Origin: Paracoccaceae bacterium
GTDB lineage: Bacteria; Pseudomonadota; Alphaproteobacteria; Rhodobacterales; Rhodobacteraceae
DNA: 64,000 nt
Direction: 5' to 3'
Assembly: GCA_028874915.1 (NCBI GenBank)
Contig: JAPPHA010000032.1
Location: forward strand, 105,176 to 169,175
In this document: piece by piece, positions 28,640 through 36,684 of the stretch
Layout: each line of letters starts with the position of its first letter
How positions within the stretch are numbered: position 1 is the first letter of the stretch
Notes under the pieces: generated by a model
Databases searched by the model: none
What the model was told of the DNA's origin: nothing
Seen by the model: the letters and a program-made list of their open reading frames with translations, nothing else
Made by a program: the position numbers and the translations under genes

Positions 28640-29926
28640 ATGAACCGGAGCGAATCCGAGTCCGCCCGGTCGGGCGTCTGCCGGGACTGCCTGAGCCGGA
28701 TACCGGCGGAGCGAAGATGCCTGGCCTGCGGGTCGCCCCGCGTCCTCCGTCACGACGAGTTGTTCGACCTCTCCGTCGCCCATATCGACTGCGATGCCTT
28801 TTATGCCAGCGTCGAAAAGCGAGACCATCCGGAACTTCGTGACCGCCCGGTCATCGTCGGCGGCGGCCGGCGCGGTGTCGTGTCGACCGCCTGTTATGTC
28901 GCCAGGACCCATGGCATTCATTCGGCCATGCCCATGTTTCAGGCGAAGCGGCTTTGTCCGGATGCCGTGGTGATCCGGCCGAGAATGACCGTCTATTCAC
29001 GGATTTCCCGACAGATTCGCGGGATGATGGAGGAACTGACACCGTTCGTGGAGCCACTGTCGCTGGACGAGGCTTTTCTGGATCTGACCGGGACGGAGAG
29101 GCTGCACGGCGAACCCCCGGCCATTCAACTGGCTCGGCTTGCCGCCCGGATCGAAGGCACGCTCGGACTCTCGGTATCCATCGGACTGTCGCACAACAAG
29201 TTCCTGGCCAAAATCGGTTCGGATCTCGACAAGCCGAAAGGGTTCTCGGTCATCGGTCGGGAAGAGACCGTCCGTTTCCTTGCCGACCGACCTGTCACCT
29301 TGATCTGGGGCGTCGGAAAGTCGACCAACCGGGTTCTGTCGGCGATGGGAATCCGCACATTCCGCGACCTGCAGAGAATAGGCCGTGAGGCTCTCGTCAA
29401 CCGGTTCGGAGCCATGGGCGAACGACTCTGGAATCTCTCTCATGGCAAGGACGGCCGATCCGTCAACCGGCTGGGTCAAACCCGAGCGAAGAGCCTCTCG
29501 AACGAAACCACGTTCTTCGAGGACACGGATGATCCCGGTCGGCTCGACGGTTATCTCTGGCGGCTTTCCCAGAAAGTTTCCGACCGGGCGAAGGCCAAGG
29601 GACTCGCGGGCAAGGTCGTCTTCCTCAAGGTCAAACGATCGAACCACCGACTTCTCACCCGGCAGACACGGTTTGCCAGCCCGACGCAGTCCGCCAACCA
29701 GGTTTACCGAACATCCCGGTCACTACTTGACCAGGTCATTCACCTTGGGCCTTTCCGCTTGATCGGTGTCGGCATGAGCGGGCTGCAGGACGCCTTCGCC
29801 TTCGACGAAGGGGAGAACGTTCTGGACGAGGACGTCCGGACTCTGGCGCAGGCCGAGCGAGCGACCGACTCCATTCGTGCGCGATTCGGGGATCAGGCCA
29901 TCATCAAGGGGCGGGCCCTGCGATAG
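28640..29926 (+). CDS. dinB: DNA polymerase IV (Y family) with an N-terminal zinc ribbon
   Basis: A 428-residue translesion polymerase. Residues 12-35 contain CRDCLSRIPAERRCLACGS, two CxxC pairs that look like a zinc ribbon ahead of the palm. The palm motifs are VAHIDCDAFYASVEKRD near 45 and PLSLDEAFLDLTG near 138, with the catalytic acids intact; LGLSVSIGLSHNKFLAK and the little-finger region follow. Many alphaproteobacterial DinB proteins carry this N-terminal extension. I chose ATG 28640, with GGAG upstream; ATG 28571 is in frame too. No LexA-type box was found upstream. Confidence 0.93.
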   Translation: MNRSESESARSGVCRDCLSRIPAERRCLACGSPRVLRHDELFDLSVAHIDCDAFYASVEKRDHPELRDRPVIVGGGRRGVVSTACYVARTHGIHSAMPMFQAKRLCPDAVVIRPRMTVYSRISRQIRGMMEELTPFVEPLSLDEAFLDLTGTERLHGEPPAIQLARLAARIEGTLGLSVSIGLSHNKFLAKIGSDLDKPKGFSVIGREETVRFLADRPVTLIWGVGKSTNRVLSAMGIRTFRDLQRIGREALVNRFGAMGERLWNLSHGKDGRSVNRLGQTRAKSLSNETTFFEDTDDPGRLDGYLWRLSQKVSDRAKAKGLAGKVVFLKVKRSNHRLLTRQTRFASPTQSANQVYRTSRSLLDQVIHLGPFRLIGVGMSGLQDAFAFDEGENVLDEDVRTLAQAERATDSIRARFGDQAIIKGRALR

Positions 29927-30634
29927 TGATCGGTTACGGAATCGAGACAGACGACAGCTTCCCTGCCCGGCATTCGAACCGGTTACGGCCGACTGGCTCC
30001 TGCGGCAGCGGTGTCACGTCCGCGCAGGCCCGGCCACAATCAACCGTCCGTGCCCTCGATCGGCAGCGACATTCCGGCAAGTTCCGCGGAACCGTAGAGA
30101 TCCGACTCCCGGTCGAAATGCGTCTCGACCGTATCCGGATCCATCCGGAGTCGGCCGAGTGAGGGCACATGTACCGGCTACATCCGTTGCCCGCCGGCCC
30201 GAGCGAGGCCCGGGCTTCGGCACGATACTCCCGCCACAGGAGATCGCGCGTGAACATGGAATCTCGACAAGCCCGCAGGTTCTTTCATCTCTTTCGCCAG
30301 CGCCGCCCAATCCGATCACGGCCGGTGCGGTCACCGGATCTGTCGCGGCGGAAACAGCAACCGGCGCCGGTCATCCGGCGAAAACGCCTCCGGCAACGCC
30401 CACGCCTGCCCGGTCTTTTTCGCTCGGTGCAGCATATCGGAAACGGCGCATTTCAACTGGCCGAGCGCGGCCGCGTGATCTGCGACAGCGCAACCCGCCC
30501 GCATGGCGGTAACCGAGGATGTCGGCAAAGTGGGTCATGCGAATTCTCCCAATGGGCTCACGCCTCACCGTTGTTCGAAATTCCGCGATCCCTGCAGGAA
30601 TCCCGGTACCTGACCCTTGCCTGCCACGACTATT
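29927..30634 (-). pseudogene. Decayed, unidentified ORF downstream of the PRTase gene
   Basis: About 700 bases with no intact gene but clear coding-like pieces on the minus strand. TGGGAG then ATG near 30541 starts MTHFADILGYRHAGG; a frame change leads to AVADHAAALGQLKCAVSDM and AWALPEAFSPDDRRRLL (to about 30335); further pieces include DWAALAKEMKEPAGL (about 30310) and finally DPDTVETHFDRESDLYGSAE ending at a TGA near 30047. At least two frameshifts separate them. I cannot name the family. It follows the btpA-like and PRTase genes in the same orientation and was probably their operon partner. Confidence 0.45.
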
Positions 30635-31273
30635 TCATGACGATGTCCGCCCTGCGGACGGAAATGTCCTTTCGCATGCGTAAGAGGCAAAACTGTCCAG
30701 TTTCTGGCGATCGCATTGCCTTTGCCAGCTGGTTCCGGGCAACACGGCAGAAACGCAAGGGTATGCTTTCCGGAGTGCGGCCGTTTTTTCGTTTTCCTCA
30801 ATCGCGATTGCGACCAGACCGGCAATCGTTCCCCCCTGCCGTTCGACAAGACGGATCGCACCGTCCATTGTACCACCAGTCTCGACCCACTGGTCGACGA
30901 TAAGCACCTGAGTGCCCGCATCAAATGCGGGAATTCGCATTTCGAGTTCTTGCGTCCGGCCGGAATAGTTCGTGAACGTCGCCTGATCGGTTTCGACGCA
31001 AAGCTTGCCAGCCTTCCTGATTGGGAGAAATCCTTTGTTCAGCCGCGACGCGATCGCGGCGGCCAGCACGAAGCCCATCGCATCGATCCCGGCAACCACG
31101 TCAATCTCACCGCCGTCGAGTTCCGACGTGAGGTCGTCCAGGAGATCGCAATAGGCCGCAGCGTTTATGTAGACTGACGTGGGGTCCAACCAGGCGAACT
31201 GCGGCCCTTTCGTGTTTGGCGACATGAGGGGCAGGTACCACCGGTCGCCCCGCGGTCCTTTCTGTTCGGTCAA
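30635..31273 (-). CDS. Adenine-phosphoribosyltransferase-like protein
   Basis: About 212 residues with a type I PRTase fold. IDVVAGIDAMGFVLAAAIA near residue 55 and LPIRKAGKL just after match adenine PRTase, and the PRPP loop is VLIVDQWVETGGTMDGA near 120, where the second acidic residue of the usual V-D-D/E motif is glutamine. The start is likely TTG 31273, which overlaps the upstream stop as TTGA and has GGAG seven bases before; GTG 31294 is an alternative. Base or nucleotide salvage is plausible but its partner gene is a BtpA-like TIM barrel, so a specialised role is possible. Confidence 0.8.
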   Translation of the reverse strand: MTEQKGPRGDRWYLPLMSPNTKGPQFAWLDPTSVYINAAAYCDLLDDLTSELDGGEIDVVAGIDAMGFVLAAAIASRLNKGFLPIRKAGKLCVETDQATFTNYSGRTQELEMRIPAFDAGTQVLIVDQWVETGGTMDGAIRLVERQGGTIAGLVAIAIEENEKTAALRKAYPCVSAVLPGTSWQRQCDRQKLDSFASYACERTFPSAGRTSS

Positions 31274-32016
31274 TGTTCTTCTCCGTGTCTGCACGCGATT
31301 GCGATCAGTTCATCAAGGCGACCGGGATCGATATTGTAGAAGTCGCTCACATAGTTGATTCCGGTTGCAACCAGAAAGCAGTCGACCAGATCCGTGTAGT
31401 CGGTTACGTTTTCCGGGTTCACGCCCGATGCCAAAGCCAGTGGCCGGTCACCAAGCCCTCTGCGAAAATCGGAGACTTTTTTTGTGTCCGCGGCGCAGCC
31501 CGTCGCGGCGCCAGAGGTCGTGACCACGTCCATGTAGGGCGCTGCCAATCGCGCAGCGCATTCGAAATCCTCGCGACCGACTTCGCGCTGTTTCTTGAAA
31601 GCCACGCCACCGAAATAGAGGCCATTCCATCCGCAAACGGAATACACCTTTCGTGTCATGTCTGCCTCGATCTGGCGCTCGACCCGTTCATCGATGCGTG
31701 CGTCATCAGCCCAATAGGCATCAATGGGGCAGTCGCCCGCATACAGCCGCCCGAGAATCGGAAACGCATTCTTCGCGGGCATCGCAAGGAAGTTCACACC
31801 GATCCAGACATCGGGTACGAACTTTCGCACGTCCGTGATGATCGGAATTAACTCCCCGACCGGGAAATCATGGTTGATGAGGAAAACGCCGGGAGCGCCC
31901 GCCTTCACGGCAACCCCGATGTTTCTCAGCACCTGATCGCGGTCCAGGACGTGGATGACCGGCGTAATGACCGGGCCCTGGCACATGAACATTCGACGGA
32001 ATTCCGCTCGCGTCAT
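31270..32016 (-). CDS. BtpA-family TIM-barrel protein
   Basis: About 248 residues resembling the BtpA/SgcQ family of TIM barrels. Supporting segments are GPVITPVIHVLDRDQVLRN at the start, APGVFLINHDFPVGELI near 45, WIGVNFLAMPA near 75, and VVTTSGAATGCAADTKKV followed by LALASGVNPENVTDYT and the phosphate-site-like DCFLVATGIN near 225. I chose ATG 32016 (MTRAEF) with GGGA six bases upstream; ATG 32031 is in frame. It is translationally coupled to the PRTase gene through a TTGA overlap. The reaction is unknown; phosphate-bearing sugar or nucleotide ligands are usual for such barrels. Confidence 0.75.
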   Translation of the reverse strand: MTRAEFRRMFMCQGPVITPVIHVLDRDQVLRNIGVAVKAGAPGVFLINHDFPVGELIPIITDVRKFVPDVWIGVNFLAMPAKNAFPILGRLYAGDCPIDAYWADDARIDERVERQIEADMTRKVYSVCGWNGLYFGGVAFKKQREVGREDFECAARLAAPYMDVVTTSGAATGCAADTKKVSDFRRGLGDRPLALASGVNPENVTDYTDLVDCFLVATGINYVSDFYNIDPGRLDELIAIACRHGEEH

Positions 32017-32149
32017 CGCTATTCCCGACATGAATTCGTGATCGGGTAGAAGGTGGCCTTTCGGTGCCACTGCACCCTGAGATCCGGACGTGCCCACATT
32101 GGAGCAACCGGCTCCTTGCTTGGCAGAATCGCATCACCTGATCGGTTAT

Positions 32150-32820
32150 CCGGAATCATTTCGTTGACAAATCTTGGAAGCGCGATGTCCTCGCGTGTTC
32201 CCCTCTCCCTGCTATGCCCATGTTACGCCGCGCGCCCTTTCATCGGGTTCCGAAGGTCGCGGTTCCCCGACTTCATTGGTATTATCAAGGCGCTCCGATT
32301 CCCGATTTCGAATCCCTTACGCATTTCGTTTTGCTGCTTGGTACCGTTGGCTCCTGCTTCGTTTGTGCCGTCGCTCGCACGTTCCCGTCGCAGTTGCAGG
32401 ACCGGCGACGAACCAGGGTCATTATTGGTCACACCGGCCGTTCCCCGTCCCGCTCTGCTCACACACGGACGAGAACGTGTCTTCCGGATTTCCTGCCGAT
32501 CCATCCCGTGACTTTGCGACAATTTTCGACCCTGGCCCGTCCGGTCGACCGCACAAATAGCAGTGTTTCGCGTACTGCTCCTGCTGTCTTGACGACTGTG
32601 GCACCAACATTGACCATTTCGGGGCTCAATCGATCGCTTTCACCACCTGCCGTGTGCGCTTCACGGCGCCCGCTACCGTCAGCCGTGCCGCACGCGCTTC
32701 CGGCTGGCGGGCTGCGTCTTTGCTGGAGGGAAGTCGAGCCCGCCGGGTCACGCCGACAGGTCTCAGATCATCCGGTCCTCCCCGCAGCGCCTTGGACTCG
32801 CGCAACACTAGGTCACGTGC
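32150..32820 (-). mobile_element. Probable 5' fragment of a group II intron
   Basis: On the minus strand, a region of about 670 bases lacks a normal gene but encodes, near 32250-32380, AGANGTKQQNEMRKGFEIG then IIPMKSGNRDLRNPMKGRAA, the kind of sequence I know from just before and at the start of group II intron maturase ORFs. Upstream of it (32390-32820) the DNA is structured and non-coding, as expected for intron domains I-III, with a GCAAAGAC-type segment between complementary GGCTcg and cagCCCGCC arms. No reverse transcriptase domain follows; the sequence breaks off near the btpA-like gene. This call rests on pattern memory and is not proven. Confidence 0.5.
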
Positions 32821-32835
32821 ATTGATTTAGGAAAT

Positions 32836-32850
32836 TTATAACGTTAATAA
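32836..32850 (+). promoter_or_regulatory. AT-rich near-palindrome upstream of lysR
   Basis: TTATAACGTTAATAA is nearly symmetric about ACGT and lies 28 bases before the LysR-type regulator start in an otherwise GC-rich region. It may be the regulator's own binding site or contain its promoter. Confidence 0.35.
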
Positions 32851-32877
32851 TCACATTAAAGCCAATTATTCGAGCTC

Positions 32878-33756
32878 ATGCCAAAGAACATCCCGACCGA
32901 CCTTCTTCGAACCTTCGTAACCGTGGTCGACCTCCGCAGCCATACCAAGGCTGCCCGGGTCCTCGGACGGACGCAACCGGCAATCAGCCTTCAGGTCAAA
33001 CGGCTTGAAGATCTGTTGGAAGCAAAACTGCTGAAGTCAGATACGCGGCGGCTCACTGTAACCGACGCCGGGCAGGCCCTCGGAGCCCGTGCCCGCCAGA
33101 TTCTGCGAATCAACGACGAAATCGTGAACCACTTCAGCAGAGAAGCGATGTCAGGCTGGCTGAAGGTCGGCCTGCCGACGGATTTCTCCAATGCCTTTCT
33201 TCTCGAGGCCGTCGCGCAGTTCGTCAGCAAGAACCCGGATGTGCGGGTGGACGTCGAGAGCAATCTCTCGAGCGTGCTCCGGGACAGGGTTTACGCCGAT
33301 CAGCTCCACCTTGCCGTTGCGATCGCACCTCAACCGGATGCGCCGTTCCTGATCGAAAAATTGAGTGTCACGCCGTTTTGGGTCGTCGCCGAATCCTACT
33401 CGTCCAACGTCGGCGCCCCCCTTTCGATCGTCTGCCACCCCGACCCCTGCGAATACGTCGAACGCATGAAACTGGCGCTCCGCACTGCCGGGCGCAGTTG
33501 GAGAACGGCCCTGGTCGCGACCAACGTCGAGGGGCTGCAGGCTGCCGTGCGGGCTGACATCGGCGCGACGGCGCTCACTCCGGCGACGTTCTCCGAGGGA
33601 ATGCGTATCGCCCGGGAGGACGAGGGATTCCCGGCGCTTGCTCCCCTGACAATCGGGATCTTCGGAAAGAATCTCCAGCAGGATCGGGCGCTTCACGCTC
33701 TGACGGAATGGATCATTCTGCAAATCGATCACGTCGGACGGGCATTCAAGTCATAA
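32878..33756 (+). CDS. LysR-family transcriptional regulator
   Basis: A 292-residue LysR protein. The winged helix-turn-helix occupies residues 5-65 (LLRTFVTVVDLRSHTKAARV, TQPAISLQVKRLEDLLEAKL, RRLTVTDAGQAL), followed by the substrate-binding-like effector domain. It lies about 100 bases upstream of a polyamine-type ABC operon on the same strand and probably regulates it. Start ATG 32878 is clear because the HTH begins ten residues in. Confidence 0.93.
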   Translation: MPKNIPTDLLRTFVTVVDLRSHTKAARVLGRTQPAISLQVKRLEDLLEAKLLKSDTRRLTVTDAGQALGARARQILRINDEIVNHFSREAMSGWLKVGLPTDFSNAFLLEAVAQFVSKNPDVRVDVESNLSSVLRDRVYADQLHLAVAIAPQPDAPFLIEKLSVTPFWVVAESYSSNVGAPLSIVCHPDPCEYVERMKLALRTAGRSWRTALVATNVEGLQAAVRADIGATALTPATFSEGMRIAREDEGFPALAPLTIGIFGKNLQQDRALHALTEWIILQIDHVGRAFKS

Positions 33757-33853
33757 TTTTTCTAAATGACTGCATTTCCCGACTAAATTTCCAAAATGCT
33801 CGCGCAACTCTTAATACTTGAGTGAACGCGGCAATTGGAAAAGGAGTTACAGA

Positions 33854-34990
33854 ATGTCCCATCAGTCAGCCAAGAATGTCAGCCGCAGGACACTGCTGAA
33901 GACTGCCGGAGCCTCGGGAGTCGTTCTCGCTGCGCCCATGTTGAACCGGGCATGGGCTGCCGATCCCGTCGAGATCAACATGCTGGCGTGGTACGGTCAT
34001 GCCGAGCCGGACATCGTTGAGGAGTTCGAGGCACAGAACAACGTCAAATTCGTGCCGAAGTACTACGCGGGCGGGGACAACATGCTCGCGCTTATGGCGC
34101 AGTCTCCTCCGGGAACCTACGACATCATTCTCTCCGACGCCGAGTTCGTCCAGCAACTCAACGCGGCGGGATACATACAGGAACTTGATCCTGCCGACTA
34201 TCCGTTCGATGACTTTTTTCCCGAGTTTCAGAAATTCCCCGGACACTGGATCGGCGATCAGCTCTGGTCAGTGATGGTTCGTTACGGATTGCTCGGCGTC
34301 TCGTTCAACACCGATGTCATCACGCACGATGAGGCGATGAGCTACAATGTCTTCTGGGACAGCCGCCTGACCGGCAAGGTCGGTCACTTCGACTGGCACC
34401 TGCCGAACCTCGGCCAGATGTCCCTGCTCAACGGCAACGACAATCCTTCGCCATTCGACATTGACGGTGCGGCGTGGGAGGCGGTGCAGGAGAAGACCCT
34501 GTCGCTCAAACCCCAGGTCGGCGGGTATTTCGACTACGGCGGGACGTTTTCGTCGTTGAAAACCGGCGAGATGCACGCGGTGTGCGGGATCGGCGACTGG
34601 ATCACCGGCGTCCTGCAAAAGGACGGTGCGCCGGTCGACAGCGTCATTCCTGAAGAGGGAGGCATCCAGTGGACCGAGAGCTATTCCGTCGGCATTGGGA
34701 CGGAAAAGGGTGAGATTGCAAAGAAATTCATCCAGTACATGCTGTCCCCGGCCGGGCAGGTGCGATCGATCCAGATGGCCGCGTATCCCGGCCTGTCTCC
34801 AACCAAGTCGGGATGGGCGGCGATACAGGAGGCCAACCCCGACGAGGCGAAACGTTCGGGCCTGATCGAGGGCGCCGCAAATGATCCGATCCGGTTGAAG
34901 CGGGAAGGGCGGATTCACTACCGCGACATTCCGCGCCAGCAAAGTCTGGAGGATTGGAACGACTTCTGGTCTGAATACAAGAATGCCTGA
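33854..34990 (+). CDS. ABC transporter substrate-binding protein, polyamine (PotD/PotF) type
   Basis: A 378-residue periplasmic binding protein. The N-terminus has a twin-arginine-like signal (SRRTLLKTAGASGVVLAAP, cleavage after AWA near residue 36). The mature part begins VEINMLAWYGHAEPDIVEEF and contains YDIILSDAEFVQQL, in line with PotD/PotF-like extracellular solute-binding proteins. AAGGAG sits 8 bases before ATG 33854. It is the first gene of a four-gene operon with two permeases and an ATPase; a terminator-like hairpin separates it from them. The exact ligand is unknown. Confidence 0.9.
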   Translation: MSHQSAKNVSRRTLLKTAGASGVVLAAPMLNRAWAADPVEINMLAWYGHAEPDIVEEFEAQNNVKFVPKYYAGGDNMLALMAQSPPGTYDIILSDAEFVQQLNAAGYIQELDPADYPFDDFFPEFQKFPGHWIGDQLWSVMVRYGLLGVSFNTDVITHDEAMSYNVFWDSRLTGKVGHFDWHLPNLGQMSLLNGNDNPSPFDIDGAAWEAVQEKTLSLKPQVGGYFDYGGTFSSLKTGEMHAVCGIGDWITGVLQKDGAPVDSVIPEEGGIQWTESYSVGIGTEKGEIAKKFIQYMLSPAGQVRSIQMAAYPGLSPTKSGWAAIQEANPDEAKRSGLIEGAANDPIRLKREGRIHYRDIPRQQSLEDWNDFWSEYKNA

Positions 34991-35009
34991 GTCCTGCATT
35001 GTGGACACG

Positions 35010-35043
35010 GGTAGCCCCGGGTAGACCCCGGGGCTACCTTTTT
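35010..35043 (+). terminator. Terminator-like attenuator between binding-protein and permease genes
   Basis: A perfect 12-bp stem, GGTAGCCCCGGG paired with CCCGGGGCTACC around a TAGAC loop, is followed by five T residues. This is a textbook intrinsic terminator 19 bases after the binding-protein stop and 20 bases before the permease start. Partial read-through would give much more binding protein than permease; alternatively it stabilises the 3' end of the upstream message. Confidence 0.9.
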
Positions 35044-35062
35044 GAAAGGCAGTTCCCGGCCG

Positions 35063-35905
35063 ATGGCGACAAGCAGCCGATATGCCTTCACGTGGCGTCT
35101 TCCGATGCTCATCTGGCAGGCGGCATTCTTCGTCGTGCCGCTCGTTTTCATGGCGGCAATCAGTTTCTGGCTCGTCAAGAATTACCGGATGGAGCCGGAT
35201 TTCATACTGAAGAACTGGTCGAAGATGCTCGGCCGTGGGTTTTTCTGGGACGCCTACTGGATCACGCTTTGGCGGGCGTCCCTGGCGGCCCTGGTTATCA
35301 GCCTGATCGCATTTCCGGCATCCTATTCACTCGCCTACAAGGTGAGCGAATCCGTGCGCCGATGGGCCGTGTTTTTCCTGATTGTTCCCTTCTTCACGTC
35401 CTACCTCGTGCGCGCCTACGCGTGGCAGGTCATCCTCGCCGAAAACGGTGTCGTGAACGCGGTTCTAGGACAGGTCGGACTGGGACCGTTCACGATGCTC
35501 AATACCGGATTCGGCGCAATGATTGGATACCTGACGCTGACACTGCCGCTCGTGATCGTCTTGCAGACGTTCAGCCTTTCCGGCGTCGATCGCAACCAGA
35601 TCGAGGCGGCGTGGAATCTCGGGTGTTCTCCCCTCAGGACCATAGTCCAGGTCATCGTGCCTTCCGCGCGTGTCGGACTCATCATCGGGGCGGTGTTCTG
35701 TTTCATCCTGACGTTCGGAGACTTTGTGAGTCCGTTTTATCTGGGCGGATCCAAGCCGCCGACCCTTTCCATACTCATCATCGACACGACCAAGTCCGGC
35801 CAGCAATGGCCACGCGCGGCGGTCGTGGCGCTCATCATGATCGCCACCTTGTTTTGCACCGCCTTCGCCGCTGTCAGTGCGGCGTACCGGAAACGCACAC
35901 GATGA
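35063..35905 (+). CDS. ABC transporter permease, PotB type
   Basis: A 280-residue inner-membrane permease with six hydrophobic segments. The EAA loop reads QIEAAWNLGCSPLRTIVQVIVP near residues 190-211, the contact to the ATPase. Start ATG 35063 follows the terminator-like hairpin; TTG 35042 is in frame but would begin inside the T-run. The stop overlaps the next permease start in an ATGA. Confidence 0.92.
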   Translation: MATSSRYAFTWRLPMLIWQAAFFVVPLVFMAAISFWLVKNYRMEPDFILKNWSKMLGRGFFWDAYWITLWRASLAALVISLIAFPASYSLAYKVSESVRRWAVFFLIVPFFTSYLVRAYAWQVILAENGVVNAVLGQVGLGPFTMLNTGFGAMIGYLTLTLPLVIVLQTFSLSGVDRNQIEAAWNLGCSPLRTIVQVIVPSARVGLIIGAVFCFILTFGDFVSPFYLGGSKPPTLSILIIDTTKSGQQWPRAAVVALIMIATLFCTAFAAVSAAYRKRTR

Positions 35906-36684
35906 GCATCGCGACATTCGCATCCCGCCTCTACTTGGCAGCGGTTTTCTTCTTCGTGTTTCTTCCGATCGGAGCCAGCGTCGTGTTTTCGTTCAACTCG
36001 GACAGGTTTCCGACGTTGCCTCTCGCCAGCTTCACATTCGAATGGTACGCAAAGGCCTTTTCTGACGACAAGATCTGGGATGCATTCCGCAATTCGGTCG
36101 CGGTTTCGCTGACTGCGGCGGCGATGTCGACATTCATCGGGTTTTCCACCGCGTATACCGACTTCCGGTATGGTTTCCGGTTCAAGGCCGCATACCTGGC
36201 TCTTGCGCTCCTTCCGCCAACGATACCCCTGGTCATCATGGGACTGGCGATGCTCGCCTGGTTGAGTCAGATCGGCCTGTCCGGAACGCTGTTCGGGATC
36301 ATCGCGGCCCATACCGTTCTCGGATCCCCCTTCGCAATGGCTGTATGCCGGCTGCGGTTGCACCAGATGGATCCTTCGCTCGAGGCAGCGGCATGGAACC
36401 TCGGCGCGTCCGAATGGGCCACCATGCGGCATGTTGTCCTTCCGTTTTCGGCCCCGGCCCTGATTTCCGCCTTCTGCCTGACTGCCGCGGTCAGCTTCGA
36501 CGAGTTTGCGGTCGCATGGTTCGTCTCGGGCCTCAACCGCACGGTACCGGTGGCAATCCTGGAAATCCTGCAGGGAAACGTCGATCCCCAGATCAACGCG
36601 ATCGGAACAGTGGTGTTCATCACATCGATGACACTCGTTGTCATAGCACAGACCATTTTCATGCGCCGGAACAGAAATGGATAA
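35902..36684 (+). CDS. ABC transporter permease, PotC type
   Basis: A 260-residue second permease with six TM helices and an EAA loop, SLEAAAWNLGASEWATMRHV, near residues 155-174. The ATGA overlap with the first permease and the 8-base overlap with the ATPase gene point to strict co-translation. A longer open frame upstream is only overlap with the other permease. Confidence 0.93.
   Translation: MSIATFASRLYLAAVFFFVFLPIGASVVFSFNSDRFPTLPLASFTFEWYAKAFSDDKIWDAFRNSVAVSLTAAAMSTFIGFSTAYTDFRYGFRFKAAYLALALLPPTIPLVIMGLAMLAWLSQIGLSGTLFGIIAAHTVLGSPFAMAVCRLRLHQMDPSLEAAAWNLGASEWATMRHVVLPFSAPALISAFCLTAAVSFDEFAVAWFVSGLNRTVPVAILEILQGNVDPQINAIGTVVFITSMTLVVIAQTIFMRRNRNG

Noticed and set aside
32214..32825. Plus-strand open frame of 203 codons between btpA-like gene and lysR
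   Set aside because: No domain; the coding-like signal is on the minus strand (intron-type peptide).
34999..35901. Long N-terminal extension of the second PotC-type permease frame
   Set aside because: It overlaps the first permease in another frame; the ATGA-coupled start at 35902 is far better.
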